Source: Pseudescherichia sp031979925
Lineage (GTDB): Bacteria > Pseudomonadota > Gammaproteobacteria > Enterobacterales > Enterobacteriaceae
Direction: 5' to 3'
Assembly (NCBI RefSeq): GCF_031979925.1
Contig: NZ_DALZFB010000005.1
Span: forward strand, 1-64,000
DNA length: 64,000 nucleotides
In this document: in pieces, positions 25,904-33,741 of the stretch
Layout of the letters: the number at the start of each line of letters is the position of its first letter
Numbering within the stretch: position 1 is the stretch's first letter
Notes under the pieces: generated by a model
Databases searched by the model: none
What the model was told of the DNA's origin: nothing
The model's input: the letters and a program-made list of their open reading frames with translations, nothing else
Program-made: the position numbers and the translations under genes

Positions 25904-25963
25904 ATGGCAGGCTTAGCCCTTTCTTCAGGGCGGCCTTTCAGATTATGCAGTTACAAAAATTAG
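25904..25963 (+). CDS. Possible 19-codon upstream ORF overlapping the yhcC start
   Basis: ATG at 25904 is preceded by GGAG at seven-base spacing, a better site than that of yhcC itself. The ORF encodes MAGLALSSGRPFRLCSYKN and ends in TAG 16-18 bases inside yhcC, in another frame, so it spans the yhcC start codon (25945). A short hairpin (GCCCT/AGGGC) lies within it. Translation of this ORF could couple to, or hinder, yhcC initiation. It is unproven and may be chance. Confidence 0.35.
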   Translation: MAGLALSSGRPFRLCSYKN

Positions 25964-26868
25964 TCAACATGTTTGGTGGCGATCTTGCCCGCCGCTATGG
26001 TGAAAAAGTCCATAAGCTCACCCTGCACGGTGGCTTTAGCTGCCCGAATCGCGATGGCACAATTGGTCGCGGCGGCTGCACCTTCTGTAACGTTGCCTCC
26101 TTTGCCGACGAGACCCAACAGAATCACTCCATTGCCGAGCAGCTCGCTTACCAGGCTAAGTTAGTCAACCGCGCCCGGCGCTACCTGGCTTATTTCCAGG
26201 CCTATACCAGCACCTGGGCCGAGGTACAGGTGCTGCGCGCCATGTACCAGCAGGCGGTGAGCCAGGCCAATATTGTCGGGCTGTGCGTCGGGACGCGCCC
26301 GGACTGCGTCCCGGAGGCGGTGCTGGATCTGCTTAGCGAATACCAGCAGCAGGGGTATGAGGTCTGGCTGGAGCTGGGCCTGCAACCGGCACACGATAAA
26401 ACCCTGCACCGCATCAATCGCGGCCACGACTTCGCCTGCTATCAGCGTACCACCCGGCAGGCCCGCCAGCGTGGGCTGAAGGTTTGCAGCCACCTGATCG
26501 TTGGCCTGCCGGGGGAGGGGGAGGCGGAGTGCCTCACGACGCTTCAGCGAGTGGTAGAGACCGGCGTTGACGGCATCAAGCTGCATCCGCTGCATATTGT
26601 TACCGGCAGCACGATGGCAAAGGCCTGGCAGGCCGGGCGGCTGACCGGTATCGAGCTGGATGCCTACACCCTGGCCGCCGGAGAGATGATCCGCCATACG
26701 CCGCCGGAGGTGATCTACCACCGCATCTCCGCCAGTGCCCGCCGGCCAACCCTGCTCGCGCCGCTGTGGTGCGAAAACCGCTGGACCGGCATGGTCGCGC
26801 TGGATACCTACCTCAACGCCCACGGGGCGCAAGGCTCCGCGCTGGGTAACCCCTGGGTAGTCGCATAA
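25945..26868 (+). CDS. yhcC: Radical SAM protein YhcC
   Basis: This 307-residue protein (E. coli YhcC 309) is a radical S-adenosylmethionine enzyme of the Elp3-like group. The cluster-binding cysteines are Cys33, Cys45 and Cys48 in CPNRDGTIGRGGCTFC, a wider first spacing than the usual CxxxCxxC. The motif VGTRPDC and the SHLIVGLPGEGEAE segment continue the TIM-barrel core. I know no experimentally established reaction for it. It lies upstream of arcB, separated by a REP element, and has a weak ribosome site overlapped by a small upstream ORF. Confidence 0.93.
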   Translation: MQLQKLVNMFGGDLARRYGEKVHKLTLHGGFSCPNRDGTIGRGGCTFCNVASFADETQQNHSIAEQLAYQAKLVNRARRYLAYFQAYTSTWAEVQVLRAMYQQAVSQANIVGLCVGTRPDCVPEAVLDLLSEYQQQGYEVWLELGLQPAHDKTLHRINRGHDFACYQRTTRQARQRGLKVCSHLIVGLPGEGEAECLTTLQRVVETGVDGIKLHPLHIVTGSTMAKAWQAGRLTGIELDAYTLAAGEMIRHTPPEVIYHRISASARRPTLLAPLWCENRWTGMVALDTYLNAHGAQGSALGNPWVVA

Positions 26869-26869
26869 C

Positions 26870-26903
26870 GTCGGATGGCGGCGCATGCCTTATCCGGCCT
26901 ACA
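26870..26903. repeat. REP element between yhcC and arcB
   Basis: GTCGGATGGCGGCGCATGCC continuing to TATCCGGCCTACA is the classical enterobacterial REP palindrome, directly after the yhcC stop. Confidence 0.88.
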
Positions 26904-26992
26904 GGTTAAATCCCACACTTTTTTGCACAACCTTCAACGCTTTGCTCAGAATTGAGTATTATTGTGCGACGTTGTGGTGAAGGAACTCGTTA

Positions 26993-29332
26993 ATGAAGCA
27001 AATCCGCTTACTCGCGCAGTACTATGTCAATCTGATGATGAAGCTTGGCCTGGTGCGCTTCTCCATGCTGCTGGCCCTCGCGCTGGTGGTGCTGGCGATT
27101 GTCGTCCAGATGGCCGTTACCATGGTGCTGCATGGCCGGGTTGAGAGCATCGACGTGATCCGCTCAATCTTCTTCGGGCTGCTGATCACCCCCTGGGCGG
27201 TCTATTTCCTGTCGGTAGTGGTTGAGCAGCTGGAGGAGTCCCGCCAGCGGCTGTCGAAGCTGGTGGAGAAGCTCGAGGAGATGCGCGAGCGCGATCTCAA
27301 GCTCAACGTCCAGCTTAAAGAGAATATCTCCACGCTCAATCAGGTGATCAACGATCGCGCTATCGCCGAGGCCGAGCGCCAGGCCACCTTTGAGCAGCTT
27401 AAAATTGAGATGAAAGAGCGCGAGCAGACGCAGATCCAGCTGGAGCAGCAGTCCTCGTTTTTGCGCTCGTTCCTCGACGCCTCGCCGGATCTGGTCTTCT
27501 ACCGCAACGAAGATAGAGAGTTCTCCGGCTGCAACCGGGCCATGGAGCTGCTGACGGGCAAAAGCGAGAAGCAGCTGGTTAACCTGAAGCCGGACGACGT
27601 CTACTCGCCGGAGGCGGCGCAGAAGGTCAACGAAACCGATGAGAAGGTGTTTCGGCACAACGTCTCCCTGACCTACGAGCAGTGGCTGGAGTACCCTGAC
27701 GGGCGCAAAGCCTGCTTTGAGATCCGCAAGGTTCCCTACTACGACCGGGTGGGTAAACGCCACGGGCTGATGGGCTTTGGCCGGGATATTACCGAGCGCA
27801 AGCGTTATCAGGATGCGCTGGAACGCGCCAGCCGGGACAAAACCACCTTTATCTCTACCATCAGCCACGAGCTGCGTACGCCGCTTAACGGCATCGTCGG
27901 CCTGAGCCGTATTCTGCTCGACACCGAGCTGAGCGACGAACAGGAGAAGTACCTGAAGACCATCCACGTCTCTGCGGTAACGCTGGGTAATATCTTCAAT
28001 GATATTATCGACATGGACAAGATGGAGCGCCATAAGGTGCAGCTGGACAACCAGCCGGTGGATTTCACCAGCTTCCGGGCCGATCTTGAAACGCTCTCCG
28101 GTCTCCAGGCGCAGCAGAAGGGACTGAGCTTTGTCGTCGAGCCGACGTTACCCCTGCCGCATAAGGTGATCACCGACGGCACCCGGCTGCGGCAGATCCT
28201 GTGGAACCTGATCAGCAATGCGGTGAAGTTTACCCAGCAGGGCCAGGTAACGGTGCGCATTCGCTATGACGATAACGAGATGCTGCGCTTCGAGGTAGAG
28301 GACTCCGGTATCGGCATCCCGCCGGCGGAGCTGGATAAAATTTTCGCCATGTACTATCAGGTCAAGGACAAGCACGGCGGCAAACCGGCTACCGGGACGG
28401 GGATTGGCCTCGCGGTCTCGCGGCGGCTGGCGAAAAGCATGGGCGGCGATATCACGGTCAGCAGCCAGCCGGGCAAAGGCTCGCGCTTTGTGCTGACGGT
28501 GCACGCCCCTGCCGTGGCAGAAGAGGTGGAAGATGGCTTCGAAGATGACGATATGCCGCTTCCGGCTCTCAACGTGCTGCTGGTTGAGGATATCGAACTG
28601 AACGTAATCGTAGCCCGCTCGGTGCTGGAGAAACTGGGCTGTAGCGTCGATGTTGCCATGACCGGGACAGAGGCGCTGGCGATGTTTACGCCAGGGGAAT
28701 ATGACCTGCTGCTGCTGGATATCCAGCTTCCGGACATGACCGGGCTGGATATCTCTCGTCAGCTGACGCAGAACTACGCCCGGGAGGATCTGCCTCCGCT
28801 GGTGGCCTTGACCGCCAACGTGCTGAAAGATAAAAAAGAGTACCTTGACGCGGGGATGGATGACGTCCTGAGCAAACCGCTGGCCGTCCCGGCGCTGACC
28901 GCGATGATCAAGAAGTTTTGGGATACTTGCGACGACGAAGAGGAGAGTGCGATGGAACCTGTCGATAACGATAAGGCACAGACGCTGTTAGATATTCCGA
29001 TGCTGGAGCAGTACCTTGAAATTATCGGTCCAAAGGTGATCGTCGACGGCATCGCCATGTTCGAGAAGATGATGCCAGGCTATATCGCTATTCTCGAATC
29101 AAACCTCACCGCGCGTGACCAGAAGGGGATCGCGGAGGAGGGGCATAAGATCAAAGGCGCGGCGGGATCGATTGGTCTGCGTCGCCTGCAACAGCTGGGC
29201 AAGCAGATCCAGTCTTCAGATCTACCGGCGTGGTGGGATAACGTGGGCGAATGGATTGAAGAGATGCGCCTGGTCTGGCAGGACGATATTGCGGTGCTTA
29301 AGGCGTGGGTAGCGGGGGCCGGGAAAAAATGA
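26993..29332 (+). CDS. arcB: Aerobic respiration control sensor kinase ArcB
   Basis: This 779-residue tripartite hybrid kinase has two membrane helices (about 22-48 and 58-77), a leucine-zipper-like coil (80-150), a PAS domain (about 155-270) with the quinone-sensing Cys180 and Cys241 both present, the transmitter with His292 in ISHELRTPLNG, a receiver with Asp576 in LLLLDIQLPD, and an HPt domain with His718 (GHKIKGAAGS). Under low oxygen it phosphorylates ArcA to repress respiratory genes. The TGA stop overlaps the 3' end of the antisense sRNA ArcZ. A TATTAT-like -10 lies just upstream. Confidence 0.98.
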   Translation: MKQIRLLAQYYVNLMMKLGLVRFSMLLALALVVLAIVVQMAVTMVLHGRVESIDVIRSIFFGLLITPWAVYFLSVVVEQLEESRQRLSKLVEKLEEMRERDLKLNVQLKENISTLNQVINDRAIAEAERQATFEQLKIEMKEREQTQIQLEQQSSFLRSFLDASPDLVFYRNEDREFSGCNRAMELLTGKSEKQLVNLKPDDVYSPEAAQKVNETDEKVFRHNVSLTYEQWLEYPDGRKACFEIRKVPYYDRVGKRHGLMGFGRDITERKRYQDALERASRDKTTFISTISHELRTPLNGIVGLSRILLDTELSDEQEKYLKTIHVSAVTLGNIFNDIIDMDKMERHKVQLDNQPVDFTSFRADLETLSGLQAQQKGLSFVVEPTLPLPHKVITDGTRLRQILWNLISNAVKFTQQGQVTVRIRYDDNEMLRFEVEDSGIGIPPAELDKIFAMYYQVKDKHGGKPATGTGIGLAVSRRLAKSMGGDITVSSQPGKGSRFVLTVHAPAVAEEVEDGFEDDDMPLPALNVLLVEDIELNVIVARSVLEKLGCSVDVAMTGTEALAMFTPGEYDLLLLDIQLPDMTGLDISRQLTQNYAREDLPPLVALTANVLKDKKEYLDAGMDDVLSKPLAVPALTAMIKKFWDTCDDEEESAMEPVDNDKAQTLLDIPMLEQYLEIIGPKVIVDGIAMFEKMMPGYIAILESNLTARDQKGIAEEGHKIKGAAGSIGLRRLQQLGKQIQSSDLPAWWDNVGEWIEEMRLVWQDDIAVLKAWVAGAGKK

Positions 29333-29449
29333 CCCCGGATAGACCGGGGTGCGCGAATACTGCGCCAACACCAGGGAAACTGTGGCTGTGCCGATATTTT
29401 TGTGTTGGTTAGTCAATGGGCACATGCGGAAAGTTGGTCAAGCCCGCAC
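29324..29449 (-). ncRNA. arcZ: Hfq-dependent small RNA ArcZ
   Basis: The minus strand contains the conserved ArcZ 3' portion: TTTCCCTGGTGTTGGCGCAG followed by ATTCGCGCACCCCGGTCTA and the CCGGGG terminator ending in six T, the same arrangement as E. coli ArcZ (about 121 nt). The 5' end is placed at GTGCGGG by homology, with TATCTT as a -10 upstream. The 5' half diverges, while the processed 3' seed region is kept. ArcZ activates rpoS translation, represses several motility and other mRNAs, and forms a feedback loop with arcB. Its terminator overlaps the arcB stop codon on the other strand. Confidence 0.92.
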
Positions 29450-29564
29450 ATAAGATAGCAAATCTTAACTTATTTGTTATATGAATCGACGAAATGTGTG
29501 AGGCATAGCGCCCTTATCAAAATTTTTAATAATCGTCAGCACCTTGCAGGAAAGGATCATCAAA

Positions 29565-30215
29565 ATGAAAAAAGTGGGAGTGGTACTGAGCGGCTGCGGC
29601 GTTAACGATGGAACTGAAATTCATGAGGCCGTCATTACGCTGTTAGCCATCGCCCGTGGCGGCGCGGAGGCGGTCTGTTTTGCCCCGGATAAGCCCCAGG
29701 CCGACGTGATCAACCATTTGACCGGCGATGCGATGGCGGAGAGCCGTAACGTGCTCATTGAAGCGGCACGTATTGCTCGTGGTGCGATCCAGCCGCTCAG
29801 CCAGGCCTCTGCCGACGCGCTGGATGCGCTCATCGTTCCCGGTGGCTTTGGCGCGGCCAAAAACCTCAGCAATTTCGCCAGTCAGGGCGCGGAGTGCAGC
29901 GTTGATAACGGACTGAAGCAGCTGACGCTGGCGATGCACGCCGCCGGGAAACCGCTGGGGTTCATCTGTATTGCCCCGGCCATGCTGCCGAAAATCTTTG
30001 ATTTCCCACTGCGCCTGACCATCGGTACAGACGTCGACACCGCTGAGGTGCTGGACGAGATGGGGGCGGAGCATGTGACCTGCCCGGTAGACGACATCGT
30101 GGTGGATGAAGAGAACAGGGTGGTGACGACCCCCGCCTATATGTTGGCGCAAAATATCGCCGAAGCCGCCAGCGGCATTGAGAAACTGGTCACGCGCGTG
30201 CTGGTGCTGGCGTAA
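29565..30215 (+). CDS. elbB: DJ-1/PfpI-family glyoxalase-like protein ElbB
   Basis: This 216-residue protein matches E. coli ElbB (217 aa). The class I amidotransferase-like fold shows the conserved LSGCGVNDGTEIHE start, VPGGFGAAKNLSNFA, and the nucleophile-elbow Cys in GFICIAPAM. The family includes DJ-1-type glyoxalases; an early association with isoprenoid biosynthesis is the origin of the name. The start at 29565 (MKKVGVV) has AAAGGA upstream; an in-frame TTG at 29544 is a less likely start. Its stop overlaps the mtgA start (TAATG), so the two are translationally coupled. Confidence 0.93.
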   Translation: MKKVGVVLSGCGVNDGTEIHEAVITLLAIARGGAEAVCFAPDKPQADVINHLTGDAMAESRNVLIEAARIARGAIQPLSQASADALDALIVPGGFGAAKNLSNFASQGAECSVDNGLKQLTLAMHAAGKPLGFICIAPAMLPKIFDFPLRLTIGTDVDTAEVLDEMGAEHVTCPVDDIVVDEENRVVTTPAYMLAQNIAEAASGIEKLVTRVLVLA

Positions 30216-30943
30216 TGGCGTTACGCAGTAACTCATTGAAGAAAAAAATAAAGCGCCTGCTGCTGCGTACTCTGCTGGGGCTGGCGCTGCTCTGGGGCGG
30301 CGGCATTCTGCTGTTCAGCTTTATGCCGGTTCCCTTCTCGGCGGTGATGGCGGAGCGCCAGATATCGGCCTGGCTGGGCGGCAATTTCGGCTATGTGGCC
30401 CACTCGGACTGGGTGGGTATGGATGACATCTCGCCGTGGATGGGACTGGCGGTGATTGCCGCTGAGGATCAGACCTTCCCGGCGCACTGGGGCTTTGACG
30501 TCGACGCCATTCAGAAAGCGGTCTCCCATAACGAGCGTAATGCCAGCCGGATCCGCGGTGCATCTACGCTCTCCCAGCAGACGGCGAAAAATCTTTTCCT
30601 CTGGGACGGACGCAGCTGGCTGCGTAAAGGGCTGGAGGCCGGGCTGACGCTGGGAATGGAGACGGTGTGGAGCAAGCGGCGGATCCTGACGGTCTACCTT
30701 AATATTGCCGAGTTTGGCGAGGGGGTATTTGGCGTCGAGGCGGCGGCACAGCGCTATTTTAATAAGCCCGCCAGCCGCCTGACGATGTCAGAGGCCGCGC
30801 TACTGGCGGCCGTGCTGCCCAATCCTATCCGCTTTAAGGCCGGCGCACCCTCCGGCTATGTGCGCAATCGTCAGGCATGGATTATGCGCCAGATGCGCCA
30901 GCTGGGCGGTGAGGGATTTATGACCCGGCATTCGCTGCACTAA
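30215..30943 (+). CDS. mtgA: Monofunctional peptidoglycan glycosyltransferase MtgA
   Basis: This 242-residue protein equals E. coli MtgA in length. It has an N-terminal membrane helix (about residues 17-38) and a GT51 domain with the catalytic Glu in AAEDQTFPAH and the RGASTLSQQTAKNLFL motif. It polymerises lipid II into glycan strands at the inner membrane without a transpeptidase domain. The ATG shares a base with the elbB stop. Its 3' end overlaps the convergent yrbL by 26 bp. Confidence 0.96.
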   Translation: MALRSNSLKKKIKRLLLRTLLGLALLWGGGILLFSFMPVPFSAVMAERQISAWLGGNFGYVAHSDWVGMDDISPWMGLAVIAAEDQTFPAHWGFDVDAIQKAVSHNERNASRIRGASTLSQQTAKNLFLWDGRSWLRKGLEAGLTLGMETVWSKRRILTVYLNIAEFGEGVFGVEAAAQRYFNKPASRLTMSEAALLAAVLPNPIRFKAGAPSGYVRNRQAWIMRQMRQLGGEGFMTRHSLH

Positions 30944-31514
30944 GCCCATTGGCGAGCGCGGGCTGAGCGATAAAGCGCTGCCACAGGCGGGCCTGCTTAC
31001 GGGCACAGGCCCAGCCTGACCAGGTCGCCAGCGGGATCAGCGTGCCTTCGCCAATGTTGTCGCACACAACCGGCACCACTTCATTCGGGCTGATGCGGCG
31101 GCACAGCACATTCTGCGGCTTCAGGTTCATGGTGACGATGCGGTTTTTGTGCAGGTAGCTTTTCAGCGTCCTGAGCAGCGGGTAGAGCGCCTTGCTATTG
31201 CCTGCTTCACGGCACTGGGCGGCATACTCCGTCAGCGTTTTTGATGGAGAGCCGTCAAAGTCGGTAATGATGTCATAGACGTACCCGGTCCCAAGATCGG
31301 TCTCCACCGTGCCGTAGTAGCGTGGTAGTCCGCTCCAGTCTGTTAAACGGCGTGACAGATGGGCGTAGTAGCTCAGCTCGCGCTTGATCTCTTTATCGCC
31401 ACCGCTCTCGTAGTTGTAGATAATCTTAATACAGCGCTGGGCATTGTCCGGATGCGCATAGCATTGACGGTGCCGACCGGTGCCCAACGGCGTGAGATGG
31501 GATAAGCGAATCAT
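30918..31514 (-). CDS. yrbL: PhoP/PmrA-regulated protein YrbL
   Basis: This 198-residue cytoplasmic protein (E. coli YrbL about 210) belongs to the PhoP-regulatory-network YrbL family, with a kinase-like fold (GTGRHRQCYAHP near the N-terminus, NLKPQNVLC resembling a protein-kinase catalytic loop). Its biochemical role is not established. The start MIRLSHL at 31514 is chosen by homology; the N-terminal extension from 31553 is not conserved. Tandem PhoP and PmrA boxes lie upstream, and a hairpin (GAATTGTT/AACAATTC) falls in the leader. The C-terminus is shorter than in E. coli. Confidence 0.9.
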   Translation of the reverse strand: MIRLSHLTPLGTGRHRQCYAHPDNAQRCIKIIYNYESGGDKEIKRELSYYAHLSRRLTDWSGLPRYYGTVETDLGTGYVYDIITDFDGSPSKTLTEYAAQCREAGNSKALYPLLRTLKSYLHKNRIVTMNLKPQNVLCRRISPNEVVPVVCDNIGEGTLIPLATWSGWACARKQARLWQRFIAQPALANGLSAANAGS

Positions 31515-31574
31515 AAGTTGTCCTGCTTGTTCTGAGAATTGTTCTGGAAACAATTCAAGTATGGCCAGGCAACT

Positions 31575-31591
31575 TAAATGAAAAATAAACG
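31575..31591 (-). promoter_or_regulatory. PhoP box of yrbL
   Basis: On the minus strand, CGTTTA-N5-CATTTA resembles the PhoP direct repeat (T/G)GTTTA-N5-(T/G)GTTTA. It ends about 11-12 bp before a CATACT -10, the spacing expected for direct PhoP activation. Confidence 0.65.
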
Positions 31592-31596
31592 GCTAG

Positions 31597-31613
31597 CTTA
31601 AGGTTATCTTAAG
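31597..31613 (-). promoter_or_regulatory. PmrA (BasR) box of yrbL
   Basis: CTTAAG-N5-CTTAAG is a perfect PmrA-type direct repeat, 5 bp upstream of the PhoP box. Control of yrbL by both regulators has been described in E. coli and Salmonella. Confidence 0.75.
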
Positions 31614-31688
31614 GGAACGTCGGTAGGGGTTAAGCGCACAAATTGTGCAATTTCCCGGAGGCGCGGCGCTTACCGGGACGACATGCAA

Positions 31689-31961
31689 TTAATCTTCATC
31701 AAAACCAGCGTTGAACAGGGCGATGACGGCGGCAAGTGCCTCCTGCTCCTGCGGGCCGCTGGCTTCGATCTCTATCTGGCGGCCTTTGGCGGAGTCGAGC
31801 ATTAGCAGCGCAATCACGCTGCTGGCTTCCGCCTCGGTGCCTTCATCATTACGCAGCAGCACTTCCGCATCAAACCCCTGAACCAGCTCGAACAGCTTCA
31901 TCGCCGGGCGAGCGTGCATGCCCAGCGTGTTGGTGATCTCAACGGTCTGCTTGACGGTCAT
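31689..31961 (-). CDS. ptsO: Phosphocarrier protein NPr of the nitrogen PTS
   Basis: This 90-residue HPr-like protein has the phosphorylation site His16 in GMHARPA and a conserved Ser near residue 48 (ASSVIALLML). It receives phosphate from EI-Ntr (PtsP) and passes it to PtsN, signalling nitrogen and potassium status. It is the last gene of the rpoN-hpf-ptsN-rapZ-ptsO operon; its start overlaps the rapZ stop by four bases. It is strongly conserved with E. coli NPr. Confidence 0.96.
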   Translation of the reverse strand: MTVKQTVEITNTLGMHARPAMKLFELVQGFDAEVLLRNDEGTEAEASSVIALLMLDSAKGRQIEIEASGPQEQEALAAVIALFNAGFDED

Positions 31962-32812
31962 GTTTTGCGTTTTTCCAGGGTGCGGTGACGGGACTGCACG
32001 TTTTTACCCCGCGAGCGGAAGTAGTCTGCCAGCTGCTCGGCAATGTAGACCGAACGGTGCTTACCCCCGGTACAACCAATGGCAACGGTCAGGTAGCTGC
32101 GGTTGTTGGTCTCCAGCATCGGCAGCCACAGTTCCAGATAGCTGCGGGTCTGGTAGATAAAGTTGTGCACTTCAGTATGCCGATCCAGGAACGCCGCTAC
32201 CGGTTTATCAAGGCCGGTCATCGGACGCAGCTTCGGATCCCAGTGCGGGTTCGGCAGGAAGCGAACGTCAAAGACGTAATCGGCATCAATGGGAATACCA
32301 TGCTTGAAGCCGAACGACTCAAAGACCATAGTCAGCTCGCGCTCGCGCTTGCCCAACAGGCGGGTTCGCAGCATCTCCGCCAGCTCGTGCACCGACATCT
32401 CTGAGGTATCAACGATCAGATCCGCCCGCGAGCGCAGCGGCTCCAGCAGGTCGCTCTCTTCGTCAATGGCGCTCTCCAGCGACAGGTTCTTGCTGGAGAG
32501 AGGATGCAGGCGTCGGGTGTCGCTGTAGCGACGGATCAGCGTATTGCGATCGGCATCAAGGAACAGCAGCTGCGGCGAAAAGGCCGTCGGCAGGTTGTTC
32601 ATCGCCTGTTCAAAAATTTCCGGCGACTCCGGCATGTTGCGCACGTCAATGCTGACGGCCGCAGAGATGTGGCGGTCGACCAACGATTTTGCCAGTTCGG
32701 GCAGCAGCACAACCGGCAGGTTATCCACGCAGTAGAAGCCCATGTCTTCCAGCGCTCGCAGGGCAACTGATTTCCCCGAGCCCGAGCGACCGCTGACGAT
32801 CATCAGTACCAT
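31958..32812 (-). CDS. rapZ: RNase adapter RapZ
   Basis: This 284-residue protein matches E. coli RapZ (YhbJ). The N-terminal kinase-like domain has the P-loop GRSGSGKS (8-15). The C-terminal domain, which binds the sRNAs GlmZ and GlmY, ends in GGKHRSVYIAEQLADYFRSR and a basic tail. RapZ delivers GlmZ to RNase E and senses glucosamine-6-phosphate to control GlmS. It overlaps ptsO by four bases and follows ptsN by 45 bp. Confidence 0.97.
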   Translation of the reverse strand: MVLMIVSGRSGSGKSVALRALEDMGFYCVDNLPVVLLPELAKSLVDRHISAAVSIDVRNMPESPEIFEQAMNNLPTAFSPQLLFLDADRNTLIRRYSDTRRLHPLSSKNLSLESAIDEESDLLEPLRSRADLIVDTSEMSVHELAEMLRTRLLGKRERELTMVFESFGFKHGIPIDADYVFDVRFLPNPHWDPKLRPMTGLDKPVAAFLDRHTEVHNFIYQTRSYLELWLPMLETNNRSYLTVAIGCTGGKHRSVYIAEQLADYFRSRGKNVQSRHRTLEKRKT

Positions 32813-32857
32813 GTACCGTTTCTCCTCAGGAGAGCAAATAGAAAAGCGTTTTCCCGG

Positions 32858-33349
32858 TTACGCATCATCGTGGCTGCCTTCGCTATCCGTGATGATTTGA
32901 TACAGCTCTTCATCGCTCTGTGCGGCGCGCAGGCGTCGACAAATAGTTTTATCTGCCAGGCGGCGAGCAACGAGGGAGAGCGTGTGCAGATGCGTCTTTG
33001 TCTGATCGGCAGGAACCAGCAGAGCGAAGAGCAGATCGACCGGCTGATTGTCGATAGCATCAAAGGCGATAGGCGTCTCCAGCTGCACAAAAACGCCGAC
33101 GGCGCGCAGGGTGTCTTCCTCGACCTTGCCGTGGGGGATCGCGATACCGTTGCCAATACCGGTACTGCCCATTTTCTCACGGGTCAGGATGGCTTCAAAG
33201 ACCACCTGCGGCGGCAGGCTGAGCTGCTTTGCAGCCAGCTCACTGATAATTTCCAGCGCACGCTTTTTACTCTGGCAGTGCACGCCGCTACGGGTACATT
33301 CCTGGTTAAGGACATTGCTCAGTTGAAGAGCGGAATCGTTGTTCATCAT
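32858..33349 (-). CDS. ptsN: Nitrogen-regulatory PTS enzyme IIA (EIIA-Ntr)
   Basis: This 163-residue EIIA-2-type protein has the phosphoacceptor His73 in NGIAIPHGKV. Unphosphorylated PtsN binds TrkA and KdpD and affects potassium uptake and sigma-N related functions; it accepts phosphate from NPr. The length equals E. coli PtsN. It lies between hpf and rapZ in the operon. No deviation at key residues is seen. Confidence 0.97.
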   Translation of the reverse strand: MMNNDSALQLSNVLNQECTRSGVHCQSKKRALEIISELAAKQLSLPPQVVFEAILTREKMGSTGIGNGIAIPHGKVEEDTLRAVGVFVQLETPIAFDAIDNQPVDLLFALLVPADQTKTHLHTLSLVARRLADKTICRRLRAAQSDEELYQIITDSEGSHDDA

Positions 33350-33431
33350 AAATTCACCTAAGCGTTTTTCGCGCAGACAACCTGCTGCGTCGCCACAGCA
33401 GGCTGCTAACTGCCGTCGAACGCCCGGACAA

Positions 33432-33719
33432 TTAGTATTGTTTCAGTTTATCTTTATGTTTGGTTAACTGCCGCGCCAGTTTATCAATTAAACCGTCAAT
33501 GGCCGCATACATGTCTTGCCCTTCCGCACTGGCATGGAGTTCGCCACCGTTTACGTGCAGTGTGGCATCCGCGACGTGCGTCACTTTCTCCACTTTTAAC
33601 ACAATGTAGACCTGATTGATCCGCTCGAAGTACTGCTCCAGCTTAGCAAATTTTGTACTGACAAAATCGCGCAGTGCTTCAGTAATTTCGACATTGTGCC
33701 CTGTAATGTTGAGCTGCAT
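33432..33719 (-). CDS. hpf: Ribosome hibernation promoting factor HPF
   Basis: This 95-residue short-form HPF (YhbH) has the double-stranded-RNA-binding-like fold: MQLNITGHNVEIT, then VEKVTHVADATLHVNG and QDMYAAIDGLIDKLARQL. It binds the 30S subunit in stationary phase and, with RMF, forms inactive 100S dimers. The start at 33719 is chosen by homology, with the in-frame extension to 33803 rejected. It lies 22 bp after rpoN. Confidence 0.96.
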   Translation of the reverse strand: MQLNITGHNVEITEALRDFVSTKFAKLEQYFERINQVYIVLKVEKVTHVADATLHVNGGELHASAEGQDMYAAIDGLIDKLARQLTKHKDKLKQY

Positions 33720-33741
33720 AGTGTCTTCCTTATCGGTTGGG

